Assembly (NCBI GenBank): GCA_947846985.1
Contig: CANTUZ010000002.1
Location: forward strand, 151,461,889-151,525,888
DNA from: Fratercula arctica
Taxonomy: Eukaryota > Chordata > Aves > Charadriiformes > Alcidae
Direction of reading: 5' to 3'
DNA length: 64,000 nt
Positions 45,778 to 58,627 of the stretch are shown one piece after another. The translations under genes and the position numbers were made by a program. The number at the start of each line of letters is the position of its first letter. Position 1 is the stretch's first letter. The notes beneath the pieces were generated by a model. It worked only from the letters and a program-made list of their open reading frames with translations, was not told the origin of the DNA and searched no databases.

Positions 45778-47869
45778 AGAGCTTTGAGTTTTGTCAGTGT
45801 CATATGCTACTGCTATTCCAAATATATCTGAGAAGGGCTGCTTTTCAACTATTGCCTCTGGCAACTTTTCAGACAACGTCATCCTTTCTGCTTTTCGTGT
45901 CAGAACTTGAGAGTTTACTAAAACTTTGTAGGCTGGCTGCATTTGGGGTTTCTGCTCTGGAAATACCCAGTTGCTCAGCACTCCAAAGATATCTTCGTGC
46001 TTTATTTATGTTACAGTCACCCAGAGGAGCAGCCAGAGTTTACAAACCCACTGCAAACCTGATAGGGGAGTTCCAGTGAGAAGAAGTGTTATTGGGGGTG
46101 TATTTTAGCCTGAACTGTAGGCCCACACCTGTGCATTTGCTCATGAGTGTGAGTCTCAGATCCAGTTCACAAGCTAAGCTGAAAAATTCTGAATTTCAAG
46201 GACTTCAAAAAACCCAAGTTTTCCCTTTCCTTAAAAATTCACTTCTGGTTTGCATAGTGGCCTTTGCTGAATTAAGGGCCCCTCTTCTTCTCCCTTCAGT
46301 TTCTTTTAGAGTGAAGCTGCTGTCATCACTTTTCAGTAGTTTTCTCTAATTGCAGTGTAGCAAACAGCGGAAACAACCCTGGTGTTATTGCTACCATCTT
46401 CAGTGTCAGCAGAGGGAAGGGATGCAGCTCAAAACGTTTTGTTAAGGAATGTGCCCATCAAGATATGTTTGCCACCTCTTAGCTGTGGGCAAGGAAAGAC
46501 CGTACTGTTTTGTCTTGCCAGAACCACAATTTTTCTAAGCATTTCAAGCAAAACCGGTTGCTGAGGTTGATTCTGGCAAAATGATGAAATTCATAAACCT
46601 GTCAACTCTTCCCACGTCAGAGGTGGGACTGTGTGCCAGCTCCGCTGGCATGGTGCCCTCTCGCCTCTCCCCCCTTCCCTTTGGCAGCTTCACTCCACGA
46701 TCTCCAACTTACCAAAGCACCCGCCAGGAAATGTGCTCATTCCAGTGTCTGGATCGCTGCGGCACTGACTTGTGATGCTGGCATCTCCCTCCTCCAGCGA
46801 AACGTTGCTTTTACAACTCTTAGTGGAGATGGCAAAATAACCCCACCTCTTTCTAAAAATGATATTGTTCTAGCCTCCCCCTTCGCAAACCGTTGACACT
46901 GTTGACTCAGCTAAAGGATTTTGTCTGTTTTGGGTCATTCTGAAGGACTTTACTAGGTGCCTGATTTTTTTTTTTTAGGAAGGAGCTAGATATATGTAAA
47001 CAGAGAGTTAGCAGATCATAACTTAAATAGCCCTCCCGCCCTCCTACTAAGCCATTTGCTTTCCTAACTGAAACCAGTGGTTTGTGATTCTTCACATTAT
47101 TCTTTTAATGTCATGACCTGTGTGTCAAAGTGAGAGGTTGCTTGTGGATTTTTCTTGTCTTTGAAAGCAATACTTTCTCCAGAGACAAAGAGGTTCTTTT
47201 ACAACACTCTTAGCAATTGCCATGAGGTGGGAGCTACAAATCGGGCAAGCCTGGGCAGTTGCATGCTGACATTTTTCATTCCTCATGTCCCACAAGTATT
47301 TCTCTTTCAACAGGCTTCTGTGTAAGTGAAAAGGAACTTTTTTGTTTCCTTGATTTAGTTATATTATGTTTTAAAATTCCTCTTTGGCTCCAATTTCCCT
47401 TAGGAAGCTGCCCTGTCCATAAAAAGATTTAACACACCCCTTTTTAATTTTTAAAATTGCAAATTTGTGTTGTTTCTCTATCCCCATCAACAAATAAGGG
47501 ACAAACTTACTGAATTTCATTTGCATTTGTGAAGCCTTTGTAAGCTGTTTTCCACAATAGACCACTCATAGCTTTGCACCTCAGAAATGAAAAAGTAGGC
47601 AGATTTGGCCCTTGAAAAGAAGCCTTTTCCAACTTTTTGTAAACATTAATGACCTATTCATAAAGAAAAGGGCCAAAGTTTTGCACAAAGAGATATTAAT
47701 ACATTGAAAAACTGCTAAGGTCTGCTGGAGAAATAAATGATGGTGATGGCTTTGAGCAGACTCTTTAGGAAAGAGAAAAGAGGACTACAAATACACCAAA
47801 TTTAATCTCATGGTGAGATTAGGAAATTTCCATTGATGTTTCTGATGATTTTCATGCATACATAGTATG
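45778..47869. other. Unique non-coding stretch
   Basis: No feature recognised. A 12-T stretch lies near 46967. Confidence 0.5.
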
Positions 47870-48475
47870 AGAACAGAAGAACAGCTTTACCACATCAAAC
47901 ATCAAAAATGTCCCTCTATCTCAATATTCTGTCTCTGACACTGTCAATAGTGGACGTTTTTGGATGAGTGGCCGAATGGAGCAGGGATGCAGTGATACCT
48001 CCCTGGCATGTAGTCCCATTTCCACTGGACGACCACTGCCAGACTGCCTGGGCCACCAGCATGTCTTTTCATTTCTTCCAGGCATATCTCCAACTGTGTT
48101 TCGACCTTATGGATACTATAATGCCTTGTGGCTGTCTGTTCCACAGTTTAACAGCAAACTGTGCAAAAAAATGGTACCTGCTCTAGTTTGTTTTGAATTC
48201 ATGACCTATTATCATCAGTTAATGTCTTCCTTCTTAATCTTCTACTGGGAGTAACAGTAATGAGTCATTCCCTATTTCCTATTCACCTTTTTCATTCTAC
48301 TTCTGATTTTACAGTCTTCTGTCATGTCCCTTTTTTAGTCATTTTTTTTCCGTGATTAAGGAATCCTTATCTCTACATCTGTTCATTGTATGGAAGCTGT
48401 TTGGTATCTTTGATCTTTCTTTTTGTTGCTCTCTATATCATTCTGGTTCTTCTATACACTAGCATAGAAGAAATA
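47870..48475 (-). mobile_element. Ancient CR1 LINE 3' part, minus strand
   Basis: The plus strand matches the complement of the old turtle/crocodile-type CR1 3' end along about 600 bp. The words are AGAACAGAAGAACAGC, TGTCCCTCTATCTCAATATT, CTGTCTCTGACACTGTCAAT, then GTCTGTTCCACAGTTTAAC, GTGCAAAAAAATGGTACCTG, CAGTCTTCTGTCATGTCCC and CTTTTTGTTGCTCTC. The order is conserved while the identity of each word is reduced. No reading frame survives. Confidence 0.75.
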
Positions 48476-51253
48476 CATCCTTCATATCCTTTCACCTTAA
48501 AAATATACCGATTACCAACAACGGAAACGTGACGGACAGAAAACTCTGACAGGTACTGCTGTTTTAGGCCACCATTCAGAAAATTGCTGTGTGCCATTGC
48601 CTTCTGCTGAGGACAGATGTTAGTTGTGTTACTTAATGCAATACTGGAAGGTACTTGGCTCAGCTCCAGGCAGGCATTCAGGTTTCCAACTCCTGTTCAG
48701 GCTTCTAACACCTCACTCGGTTACATGTGGTTATGACAGGAACCTCAAGAAAACTGAACGTTCAGTGGGTGTGATGGCATTTGAGCTTGCAGGATCAGGG
48801 CATAATCTCTAAGCATAATTAAACAGCAGTATTGATGATTTTTAGAGGTGTTATAAAAAAGAAGCCCTTGGTAAACTGAGATTATGAGGGATTATGGGAA
48901 ACCCTTTTTCTGGATGATACACATGGATGATCTTTCAGGATGGCTTTGCTCTTTGTGTAGTAAATTGTCACCTTCCTGGGCAGAGAGTGCAGGGAGGTGT
49001 TACCAGAAGAATGGACCCCATGGCAGTGTTAGGCAATATGTATGAATGCTCCACGGTGTTTGTGTGGAATGCACCCATTCCAACATGGTGCTCCGCAGTA
49101 CAGAAAAACGGGATACATGGGATTTATGGGATACATGGGATTTATAGCTTCATGCAAATGAAAAAAAAAAAAGATAGATTCATAATTAAGTTTTCTTGTA
49201 ACAGGACAGGATTAGTGATCACATTTTCCTGTAAGAGGAAAGAAGCAGCAGAGGACACCTACCTTTCCCAGCAGTTGACTTCTCCTGGTTTGTATTCAGT
49301 GCTCGACAAGCAAAACCCCTTTGGTTACACATGTATTTAAAATCACCTGGCAGATACAGTGCCTTGTGCAACCAAAGCACGATTTTCGTCTGATCCAACA
49401 TTTGTCTTCAGTGAGAACTCTTGTGTGGGCAAAGTCTGTGTGATCAGCCGACCCCTCTGGCAATGTGCTCTCTAAAACAGTAATCTCAGATAAAGGTCTT
49501 GTGTTCATTCCTGTTACAAGAAATGAAACTACTCAGAAACAACAAATGTGCCATTTCTTTTCCTCTACGTTGCAACTTTCCATTTGGAACCCCTTCTTGC
49601 TTCATTTATCTGTTCCTATCAGCATATACTGGATGAGTGTCTTTTTATACAGTGTGTAATTCAAATTTATGAATGCAGTTCGTGTAAATTGGACATTAGT
49701 TCTGTTTCCAGATATGATGATTCAGCCCTAGAGAATTTGCTTTCTCTTTCCCATAGTTTGAAATGTCACGCCCCATAAGTAGTTGTCTTAAACACGACTG
49801 CTGGAAATCATGAAGAACAGCAAAGAGGCACTCACTGCTCCTGGTAGTATTCTGGGCATGGGGGATTTCACTGTCATCTTCCCTTCCTTTAATTAGCCTG
49901 TATTCCTGGATTTTCAGCAGAATAACTAAATGACTAGGGGGCAATAACTGGAGCTAAATTAAAGATGGAATAAGGTACCCAAAAGGCACACGAATTACAT
50001 CTGCTATTGTGCTGCTCAGAAAAGTGGGTCAAGTGTTTTGTTACCTGATGTAAGTTTGTACTTGCAAGGTCAGGAGAGCCACAAGGGTTGAGTGTCAACT
50101 CATGAGTTCTGTGACAAATCCCAAGATCACAGTAAATGTAACCTTCCTGTGAATGACTCTAGGCGGAAGAAGGATTTCTTCATAAACCGTGGAAGGCAAA
50201 GACTGAAAATTAATTTCAGATCTTGCCAAATGTTTTGATGCTCTCTGGGAGAGGTAGGGAAGGACTGAAGAGAGAAATTGAGGGCAGAATGAAAAAAAAA
50301 AAAACAACAAACCCTGATGTGGCATGTTTTACAGTGTTGCAACACAGCTTGATGCAACCAATTGTTGGAAGTGCAAACAGCTCCATGACCTCAGGTCCAA
50401 AACATACAGCTCTGCTGCAAAGAGGTCTGGCAGGCTGTCTGACCTGAATTCAGATTATAATGAATGCTCTAGCAAACAATGAGGTGCTACAGCTTGCTAA
50501 AAAAATGCAAGCAAAAAAGGTGAGCTATGAAGTAATGCCAACATGTTGTCAGAACTATATATAGAAAGTATGTGGATGGAAGTGGCCATAACATTCATAA
50601 CCGCAAAGCCGTGCTTTCATAAACAGCAGAGGTGCAAAGAGTTTACGATGCAGATTTGCCCAAGACAGTGAGTAATCTTGCTGTCCTCTGCGAGTGGCCT
50701 GGGCTACCCCACCGTGGCAGTGGGCAGGAGCCAGCTGGAAGTGTGGAGCATCCCGTTGTGTGTCCAGAGCGCTGCCTGTTGGATGGCATGGCCCTCACCC
50801 AGGAGCATCTGGTAGTGGATTGAGGTCCCACATATGCCCAGGCACGTGGAGCTGTATGCACTTCAAAGGGTGACATTAGCTTGTACTGGAGCCGCACTGA
50901 AAGACTTGATGCTTCTTACGTACAGGGAGGCCAGGCTGGGGTGCTGCTCAAAAGATAACGACAAACTGTCAGATGTAGGTGCATTTTTCCCTAACTTCAA
51001 TTTGAATTCCTAACCCAAGTGTAAATTAATTTCTTGTAGATTTCTCTGTTAGTTTCCATTAAAATATAAGAACGCCATTGTAAAAGAATAACTCTTCAGC
51101 AATTTTGTCCTCTCCAGAAAGTCATATTATCACTTTCTACTTTATTAAAAGTGTGATGGGACTGTGCTCAGTGACTCCATTACTCACGTTGATCTAAAAT
51201 TGATCCATGAGGTCTTAATTATACTGCAAGATATCTTAACTCTTCAATAATGC
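48476..51253. other. Unique non-coding stretch
   Basis: No exon or dispersed repeat was recognised. One 18-bp tandem duplication is at 49110-49145 and a short A run is near 50290. Confidence 0.5.
49110..49145. repeat. Perfect 18-bp tandem duplication (9-bp subunits)
   Basis: GGGATACATGGGATTTAT is present twice without mismatch. Each copy is itself two related 9-mers (GGGATACAT and GGGATTTAT). Confidence 0.95.
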
Positions 51254-51267
51254 ATATATATATATAT
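51254..51267. repeat. (AT)n microsatellite
   Basis: Seven AT units. Confidence 0.85.
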
Positions 51268-51527
51268 GTATACTATACACGCTGTATGAACTGAGTACAT
51301 TAAACACTTTAGAAAATGGAGTAGCAGTTGTAACCTTTGTAGAACAGTTTTCCTGATCTTCCTATTTTACAGAATATGTTGAGTTCATTTTATATAAATC
51401 TTGAGGGTTATAGCTGTTCTAAGACCTTAAAAATTTTTGACGTCTGAGATTTGGGGAACACTTGGCAACAGCTAGTATTTCTGTATGGTTTCTCTCTTTT
51501 ATCTTATTTCCGTTCTCCTGTTTCTAC

Positions 51528-51550
51528 TTTTTTTTTTTTTTTTTTTTTTT
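51528..51550. repeat. Homopolymer T run (23 T)
   Basis: An uninterrupted T run. It could be a reversed poly(A) tail, but the sequence beyond it was not recognised as a retrocopy. Confidence 0.9.
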
Positions 51551-51746
51551 GTATTTTCAAGCACAGGCTTTTTGAAGCAGGCAGGGCAGTTGGGAAATGA
51601 TATGCTTCACTTTTAAAACAGGCAACGATAATAAAGATTTGACATTTGCGATAGGCGTTAGATTTCAGAAAATCTGAAGGCACTGTTAGCAACACTAGCT
51701 TACAGATTTTATCTTCACTACAAAGAGAAAAAAAGAATATTTTTTT

Positions 51747-51783
51747 ATATATATCTAGATGTTATATTTATTTATATATATAT
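51747..51783. repeat. AT-rich dinucleotide tract
   Basis: TATATATAT stretches are broken by CTAGATG and TTTATT. Confidence 0.75.
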
Positions 51784-54700
51784 GTTTGCAAGCATAAAAG
51801 CTGTGCTTTGCATATGAAGAACAGGTACAGTGAAAGTTATTCTTTTAGGAGACGAACACTGGGTGCCAGTTAAAGCCATGGAAACTTGCCATGGGCCCTG
51901 CAGCCCGGGGCTTGGCTCCTGTTTTCCCATTGTTTGCTCTGCTCGTGTCAAGCCTTGTTTCAAGAAAGGCGATGGCAAAACTCCCACTGACTGTAGGGAA
52001 AGTGAGGTTTGGCCCTTGGTGAGCAATAAAAGCTCTGGAGCCCGGGGGTGGGATCTTGCTCCGGCTCCTGCGGGGCTGACGTGCGCCACCGAGGTCAGCT
52101 CACACCCCACCCCTGCGCGCCCCATCCAGCTCCGAGATTTATAGGGCTCTGTGGAAAACCCCCCACATCGTCCTGCATGGTATACTCGGTCACTGATGAA
52201 CTTCTAATCACTCTGGCTCAAGGCTTTGAAGAAAACAGCCTGGCTGCCATTACATAAATCAAAGAAATTATTATCTTCCCTTGTTCTTTTTCTAGTATGT
52301 TATTTACCTGACTATTTGGGCAGCTTCCCAAATGCTGTTGGTGGGGACAGTCATCTGCACAATGGTGCAAATGAAAAAAAGGGCTCGGCTTCCTGGAGAG
52401 CGTCACCCCTCTGGCCCTCTCAGGCTGTGGAAGTGCTGTAGGAAAGATCTTCCTCACCTTCAGTTTGGTTCTTCCCTCTGTGAGGCTGACACAGCTCTCC
52501 TGGAGCTCTCCTGGCACCTTGAGCCTGGCCTCTCAGTAGACCTTGCACACAGGAGCGTGGTGGGGAGCTGAAGCACAGATGTCCAGGTATATAAAGGTCT
52601 GCTGGTCTCTGGAGAAACTGCCGCTTCATGGAGTTTCAGGCAGTTTTTGACATCCTCTCAGTACCCCACATATGATAGAAGGACTTTGCTCTTGAGACAA
52701 TGAAGCTCTCCATGCCTGTGTCATGTCTGCTCCTCCCTAGGAATTATAAAGTAGGAATTTCTGCTCTGTGTTGCCTGAGGTGCTCCATCACATATGATCA
52801 TTAGCAATTGGGATGACTGAGAACCACTTCAGGGTTGGAGGAAATGCCCAGGTCCCTTCACTGATGTTATCCTGGCCATGGTCATCATGACCTCCCCCAG
52901 CTCTCCCTATCCCAGCTCCAGCACCTCCACCTGCAGAGCAAAGTAACTCATCAGGAAAATCCCAGGCAGCAATGGGTGGATGCAAATGGCCTGAGCAGGC
53001 AGGAGTGGGTGGCAGAAAAGAGGGAAGGGATTGGTGTGGGCACTGAGGCACCTCTCAGTGTACCTGGTCTTCCAGGGTGCCCCTAGCTGCTGGCCCCAGG
53101 CAGAGCTGCCCTGACTGTCACACCCTTTCTGCAGCCCTCCAAGTAGTGCCCATTGACAGGTTTGGGCAGTGGAGACCATTTTCTCCTAAGTCACGGCTCA
53201 GGAATTAGGACACCATCAGGACTTAGGATGCAGGCAATGACAGGGTGTCAGAGAAGGAAGAAAAGCCCTGTTTCTGTACCCCTTATCTCTCCACTGCAGA
53301 GATTTTGTTCCCTTGAATCAAAATCTGCCCTTGCCATAAACCTGACAGTCTCCCAATTTGTTTTCCAACCGATGGCTTACTATTATTCTTTAAGGCTCCT
53401 AATATTTCACTAGTGAACAATAAGACAACGCTCTAATCTTGTACCTGATAAATTCTGGAATGTGCAGGGGAGATGTATGTGATTTTACTTAAATTTGTTT
53501 GCAATGTTTGAAATCCAGTTTAAGTCACCAGGAGAAATAAATGGTCATAACACAGGCAAATGATATACAGACATCACTGTAACACATGATACATTCCACT
53601 GGCGTTAGCATCATCCAGCTTGTAAGGCGAAGAGCAGATAAATCAATCAACACTTGCTTCAAACCTACAGTGGGGACAATCCTGTAGAAAGACCGATGCT
53701 CGATGAAGATGCAGTTGAATATAATTCGTGATGGCTCTCGCTGCTTTCCACATTTACTTTCACTCTTTTCTTGTGAAGGGTGGCATGAGTGAAATATTGT
53801 TCACACAGGAAAGGGAGGAGGAGGACCTGTGCCTCTCAGGCTTGCTTTAAAATTGCAGCCTATATAAAAAACATTTTGTAAATGTTCAAGTGAGGGAGGG
53901 AACACTATGTAGCAACATTTTTTGTGATAGTAACTGTGGAATAGTTGGTATAAGGGTAGAATAACCATTTTTTTTTGCCAGTTTTGTGGCTGGTCTTGGT
54001 CCCTCTCTTGTAACTCATCCTCCCTTTTGGTTGATACATAGTAGTGAATAATTTATGTTCTGAGGTTTTTCTTTTGACTCTTCAGGGAGCTGGTATTTAC
54101 TCTAAAACTTAGCATGCGTGTCCTATTTGTGTGAAAATCTTCACCGTAATTGACGTAGATGTATACAGCTTGTATTGACAGAACTTCAATTTCCAGCCAG
54201 AAAAGAAAATCTGCTAAGGTCGAATACCCTTTTGGATAGAAGTCATCATAGCTCTCAGAGCTCCTGAGAGAAAAGCTGCAAAAAAGACACTGATTGGGAG
54301 CCTGCTAGAATGAGAGAGCAAAGCAGTGAATGAGGCTCGGAATACGGACCACAGGAAAGGCTTTTCTGTATGCTGGCAAAGTTATCCCAGCAGAAATCCA
54401 TTGCTCCCATTATTGTGAATCCTGCAAAATCGTATAGGCAAGCTTGGAGTCAGAACAACAGTTTACTTGGTGTTGTGTAAATCCTTGGCTGTTATACTCT
54501 GGCAGAAGAAGTCAGTCTAGATTCCAGCCATCTGGAAATGTTACAGGATAAAGGAAAATATTTTTCAATTTCATTTAGGGGTCAAGTCTTTTCAGTAACT
54601 TCAGGATACAAGGAGAAAACAGATTTCTTGATGACAATTGTCAGGTACATTGTAAATGTCATCTTTCAACATTTCTTTGAAGATTACAGGAAAGACCCTG

Positions 54701-54837
54701 AAAAGAAATGCTTTGTTATACGATCTGTTGATGGTCTACTTCTTTTACTTAATGAAATAAGTTGCTATCAGTCCTGCACACCTTAAGATGGGGTATGTTG
54801 TATACGTTACGCAGGTATTTTGTTTCACCTACATAGC
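51784..54837. other. Unique non-coding stretch
   Basis: No exon or clear dispersed repeat was recognised. ATGGCAAAACTCCC at 51972-51985 may belong to the same ancient repeat as 10655-10700. Confidence 0.5.
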
Positions 54838-54905
54838 GGACCTGATCCTACAAACACTTCTATGCTAATTTGAACACAGAGGATGAACTCCTGAGTCTCT
54901 CCTAT
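54838..54905. repeat. Possible remnant of an ancient amniote hairpin repeat
   Basis: GGACCTGATCCTACAAACAC followed by TTCTATGCTAATTTGA resembles one arm of an old palindromic repeat beginning GGCCTGATCCTGCAAACACT in amniote genomes. The mirror arm is not visible, so only a half element would remain. Confidence 0.4.
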
Positions 54906-57049
54906 TGAAGAATAGTTTTGAGTGTGGAACAAATTGTCCCAGGGGAGTGAAGAGAGTATACTGAATTATTAACTCATCTTCTGTCAAGCTTATGAAAACC
55001 ATTAAAGACATCAAGTGCATGGGATCAGTGATATTTTCAGGAAACTCGCACTGCAGCATTAAGAGAAAGCTAGTAGACATGCCACTGCTGCATGGGTATC
55101 CTTGTACTGCACATTGCTGGGATATGATTGTTGTCTTTGCTCTTGGACTTGGTGGACTCAAGGAAGTTGAGGATAAGGTACTTGCCAGCTGTCAGGGTTT
55201 CTTACTGTCATAGTTTTGGAGACATACTATTACAACCCTATTATCATCGTGATCCTAGTGTAGCTTCTTTAATTTAATATCGAAGCAGCAATGCTTCTGC
55301 ATTTGTGAGTAACACACATCAGCAGAGACAACTGTAGCTGCTTGAACATTCAAACAAATAGGAACCGTGATCTGAAGTGTTACGAAAACTGTAACTGCTT
55401 TTGAAAAGCTCCTTATTTGACAACTTCACAAATCTCTCTAACTCCGATTGCCCCTCTGGGAAAAAACATTTGGACAAAACTTTAGGTTGATAAGCAGTAT
55501 ATAAATATTAGATACTATTACAATATTTGTTGTCATTATTATTAATAAAACTCAAATAACATTAAAAATTGATGAATATCCAGTTTTAGAAGTCCAACCT
55601 GTGACATTTTAAAGGATTTGGCTTTAGGGCAGTTGCTTAGTGCTTCAAAATCTTGGCCCCAGTTTTCTCCCAACCCTGAATTTTAGTCATATCAACAATA
55701 TATGGTAACTCTTGCAGCAGCTTCAGAGAGGAAGCCTTGGCCCAAAGGAATTCATGACTCTGAATCATAGTAAATAATTTGCAAAGTTGAAAGATGAATC
55801 CTTGTCCTTCATCAGTTATAATCACATTCTTCATTATGGAGCTTGCTCCAGTGCCAAAAAGATGTTGTTTTTCTTTCCAGACACAGGGAAAGGTAGTGAT
55901 TTGCCCAGAAAGCATACAGCATACACAGGCAAAGACAGATTTGGGGTGGGGGAAAAAGACAGCACACAAACAAAGTGAACAGGACAAGTATAGACTCATG
56001 ACATAACAGCTGTCACTTTGTTGTGAAAAAAACGTAAATCCCCCTTCTCAGTCCTTACCTTTTATTCACTCCCATGTCTCCCAAGCAGTTCCCTGCCATC
56101 ATGTTGTTGCTTTCACAGCTCCCCTCCCAACACACAGCCTGTACTCTCCACCCAAATACAAAAGTGACTGACAGGATAAAGAAAAGAGGACTCTAAAAGC
56201 ATGCTTTGGTCATCTAGTTTCTTGGAGATGCTCCAGTGCAGTTTATCTTCAGGAAGGATTTAAAACCCTGATTCAACAGTTTTTAAAACTACTGCCTAGT
56301 ACTATGGATGTCTTTTAAAGCACCAAGTCTTTTGGGATGGATTTAGAAATTACCTGGGATGATGCTGGTTGATGTTTGAAATTCCAGTTTCAGATTTTGC
56401 TTTTTGTGAATACTTTTACTATTCACCAACACTCACTGTATTTCCTGGTGCTTCTCATCAGTAAAGCCATTAGCTAGGGTGGCATTATGAAGCAAAGAGA
56501 AAGAAATGTGAAGTTGGTGTCAATGCCACCTAAGATTTTAATGAGTACTTTAGAATATTTTTCAATTTAGGCATGGATAATTCATGGATTAACATTTGAA
56601 TTTTAGCTCATGAACAGTTAGGATGAAGAAGGAAAAATGCTTAGTTCCCAAGTGTGGGAGTTACAATAGGTTTTGCTTGTGAATTAATATCAGTCCTATG
56701 GGGACACTCACTGAGAGTTGTTTATACTCACTGAAGTCAGAGTTTATGGATGAAGTATATTCAAGGGCTTTGAATCAAATTAGCAATGTTATCCGCTTAT
56801 TTATTCTGTGACGTTAATGAGTCATTCTGAGCAAGCAATGTTTCAGCATTTCATACACTCAAGTTTCATTCCACAAGGTTCACTGCAACAATAAGTAAAG
56901 AATGATCTTGATCATTCTAGTCACTCAGAGACTAAAAATCTAATCACTGGTAATTCAGATAATGGAAGAATGGTTTTGCAGACTTGAAAGTCTGTGATTG
57001 TTTCTTCTGACTACTCTTACAGTCTTCAGATGGATGGGTTTTATTCCTG
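54906..57049. other. Unique non-coding stretch
   Basis: No feature recognised. Confidence 0.5.
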
Positions 57050-58600
57050 ACTTGTGGTTTGCTTTGGCTCACGTATTCTTTTTTTCTCAAACGCAGCTCT
57101 CCACCACTTTTTTAATCCTTTTCTGAAGAATTTAATTTACCCTGATTATGAACTTCTCACTTGCTTCCCCTCCTCCATGTATGTAACAGCTTCCAGTCTT
57201 CAAAATCCAACCAGTATCTGTTGCTGTCCTCACAGATGTGTCCAAGGTAAAATTCGGCAGTAAGACCATTGGGTCCCCATATCTGAATCATCTTCTTTCC
57301 TTCATTTGCCATGGAGAAGTGCCCATCTGCCTTTGCCTCCTTTCTACCATCCTTCTGGCTTCAATTCTTCCTTTCCACTGTACCAATGTGCCAAGCTGAT
57401 TATTTCTGTCTGCTTTATTTCCTTCATCTCATCCCCTACATTCATTCCACATCACTGATTAATCCAGTTCCCTACCATTCACTTACTTCCATTAATCTCC
57501 TTTTCAATCCTCTGTACAATGGCGTCCCCACTCTTGCCCCTGACCTTGTCTTTACAGGACAATATTCCTTCATGGATCTGAAGCTGAGACCCACCTCTGT
57601 GACCACTGCTTGCTGCCCTCAGCAATGCTCCTCTCCCTTTTCCATCCACGCTTACTCATTCCCTTCCCATCCACCCCTCTGGACTTTCCTCTGGCTGCTC
57701 CCTTGCTGATCCACAGCATCGTCCCTTTGCTCTCCTCTGATTCGTCTATTGAACCCACACATAGCTATGACGACTTCTTTAATCTTGGCTGTCTCTCTGA
57801 CAGAACTTGCATTTATTTTTTGATTCATCTGTATTTTTTGATGGTATTTGCCCTCTGGATTTAAATGCTTGGACAGTAAGAGCATCAGGCACATGAATTA
57901 AGTATGGTGTATTCTCTCCTTCAGCTGGTTTATTCCCTAATGAGTAAGTGAATGCTTATCAAAGGAAAATGTAATTCACCCCCACATCACTGTTTTCAAC
58001 ATTTCCTTATTCTTTAACTTCTTTTTCTCCATGTTAAATGTGGGCTCTGGCAGCAATGAGCCCATGTTGATCTGTCTCAGCTTTTTCTTTTCTGTTTCTC
58101 ATGGAGCCTTGTCTTTATTTCTCGCCTCTCACTGTTCAGGTGCATCACCAGTTGTTTCTGTCTAGCTTGCCTTCTTCATTACTGTTGCCTCTAATGAATA
58201 TATTATCCCTCTCCATCTTCAACACTTCCTTCCATTCTATCCCTCCTTAATTTTCTCCAAGATGTCTTAGCTCTCTCCCAGGGCTAAGTATGTGTGACAT
58301 CTGGATACAAACTTGATTAAAGATATTATCACTTGGAAGATGAAAATATTCACATACTCTCTCATTTTCATCCTGTAGATTTTTCTTCACTGAATCTTCA
58401 GTTCTGTCTTCTCTCTTTGCCAGCATTAGTTACCCATATCTTTTCCTACCGCCCTGCTGGCAGACTCTTCCATCTATTTTTCTGCTTCTTTCCTTTCGCC
58501 TGAGTTATGCTTTTCCATGCGGTCTACCTCAGATACTGAGAAACGTTTTCTGTATCTGTTTCCTAGGGGTCTCCAACTTTCTCTTTCAGTTCCCCCCCTA
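57050..58600. other. Pyrimidine-rich (C+T) strand-skewed block
   Basis: For roughly 1.5 kb the plus strand is dominated by T and C, with words such as TTCCTTTCCACTG, CCTTCATCTCATCCCC and CTCTCCATCTTCAACAC. A 132-codon plus-strand frame at 57311-57709 falls in this block and is rich in Leu/Ser/Pro/Phe, as expected from the composition. No element was recognised. Confidence 0.5.
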
Positions 58601-58627
58601 AAAAAATAAAATAAATAAATAAATAAA
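58600..58627. repeat. (AAAT)n microsatellite
   Basis: Five to six AAAT/ATAA units follow an A run and a C7 tract. Confidence 0.9.

Noticed and set aside
57311..57709. 132-codon plus-strand frame rich in Leu, Ser, Pro and Phe, membrane-protein-like
   Set aside because: It lies in a pyrimidine-skewed block, which by itself yields hydrophobic codons; no defined helices or family.
58041..58064. TGGGCTC/GAGCCCA 7-bp inverted repeat
   Set aside because: Short stem expected by chance many times in 64 kb; symmetry does not extend.
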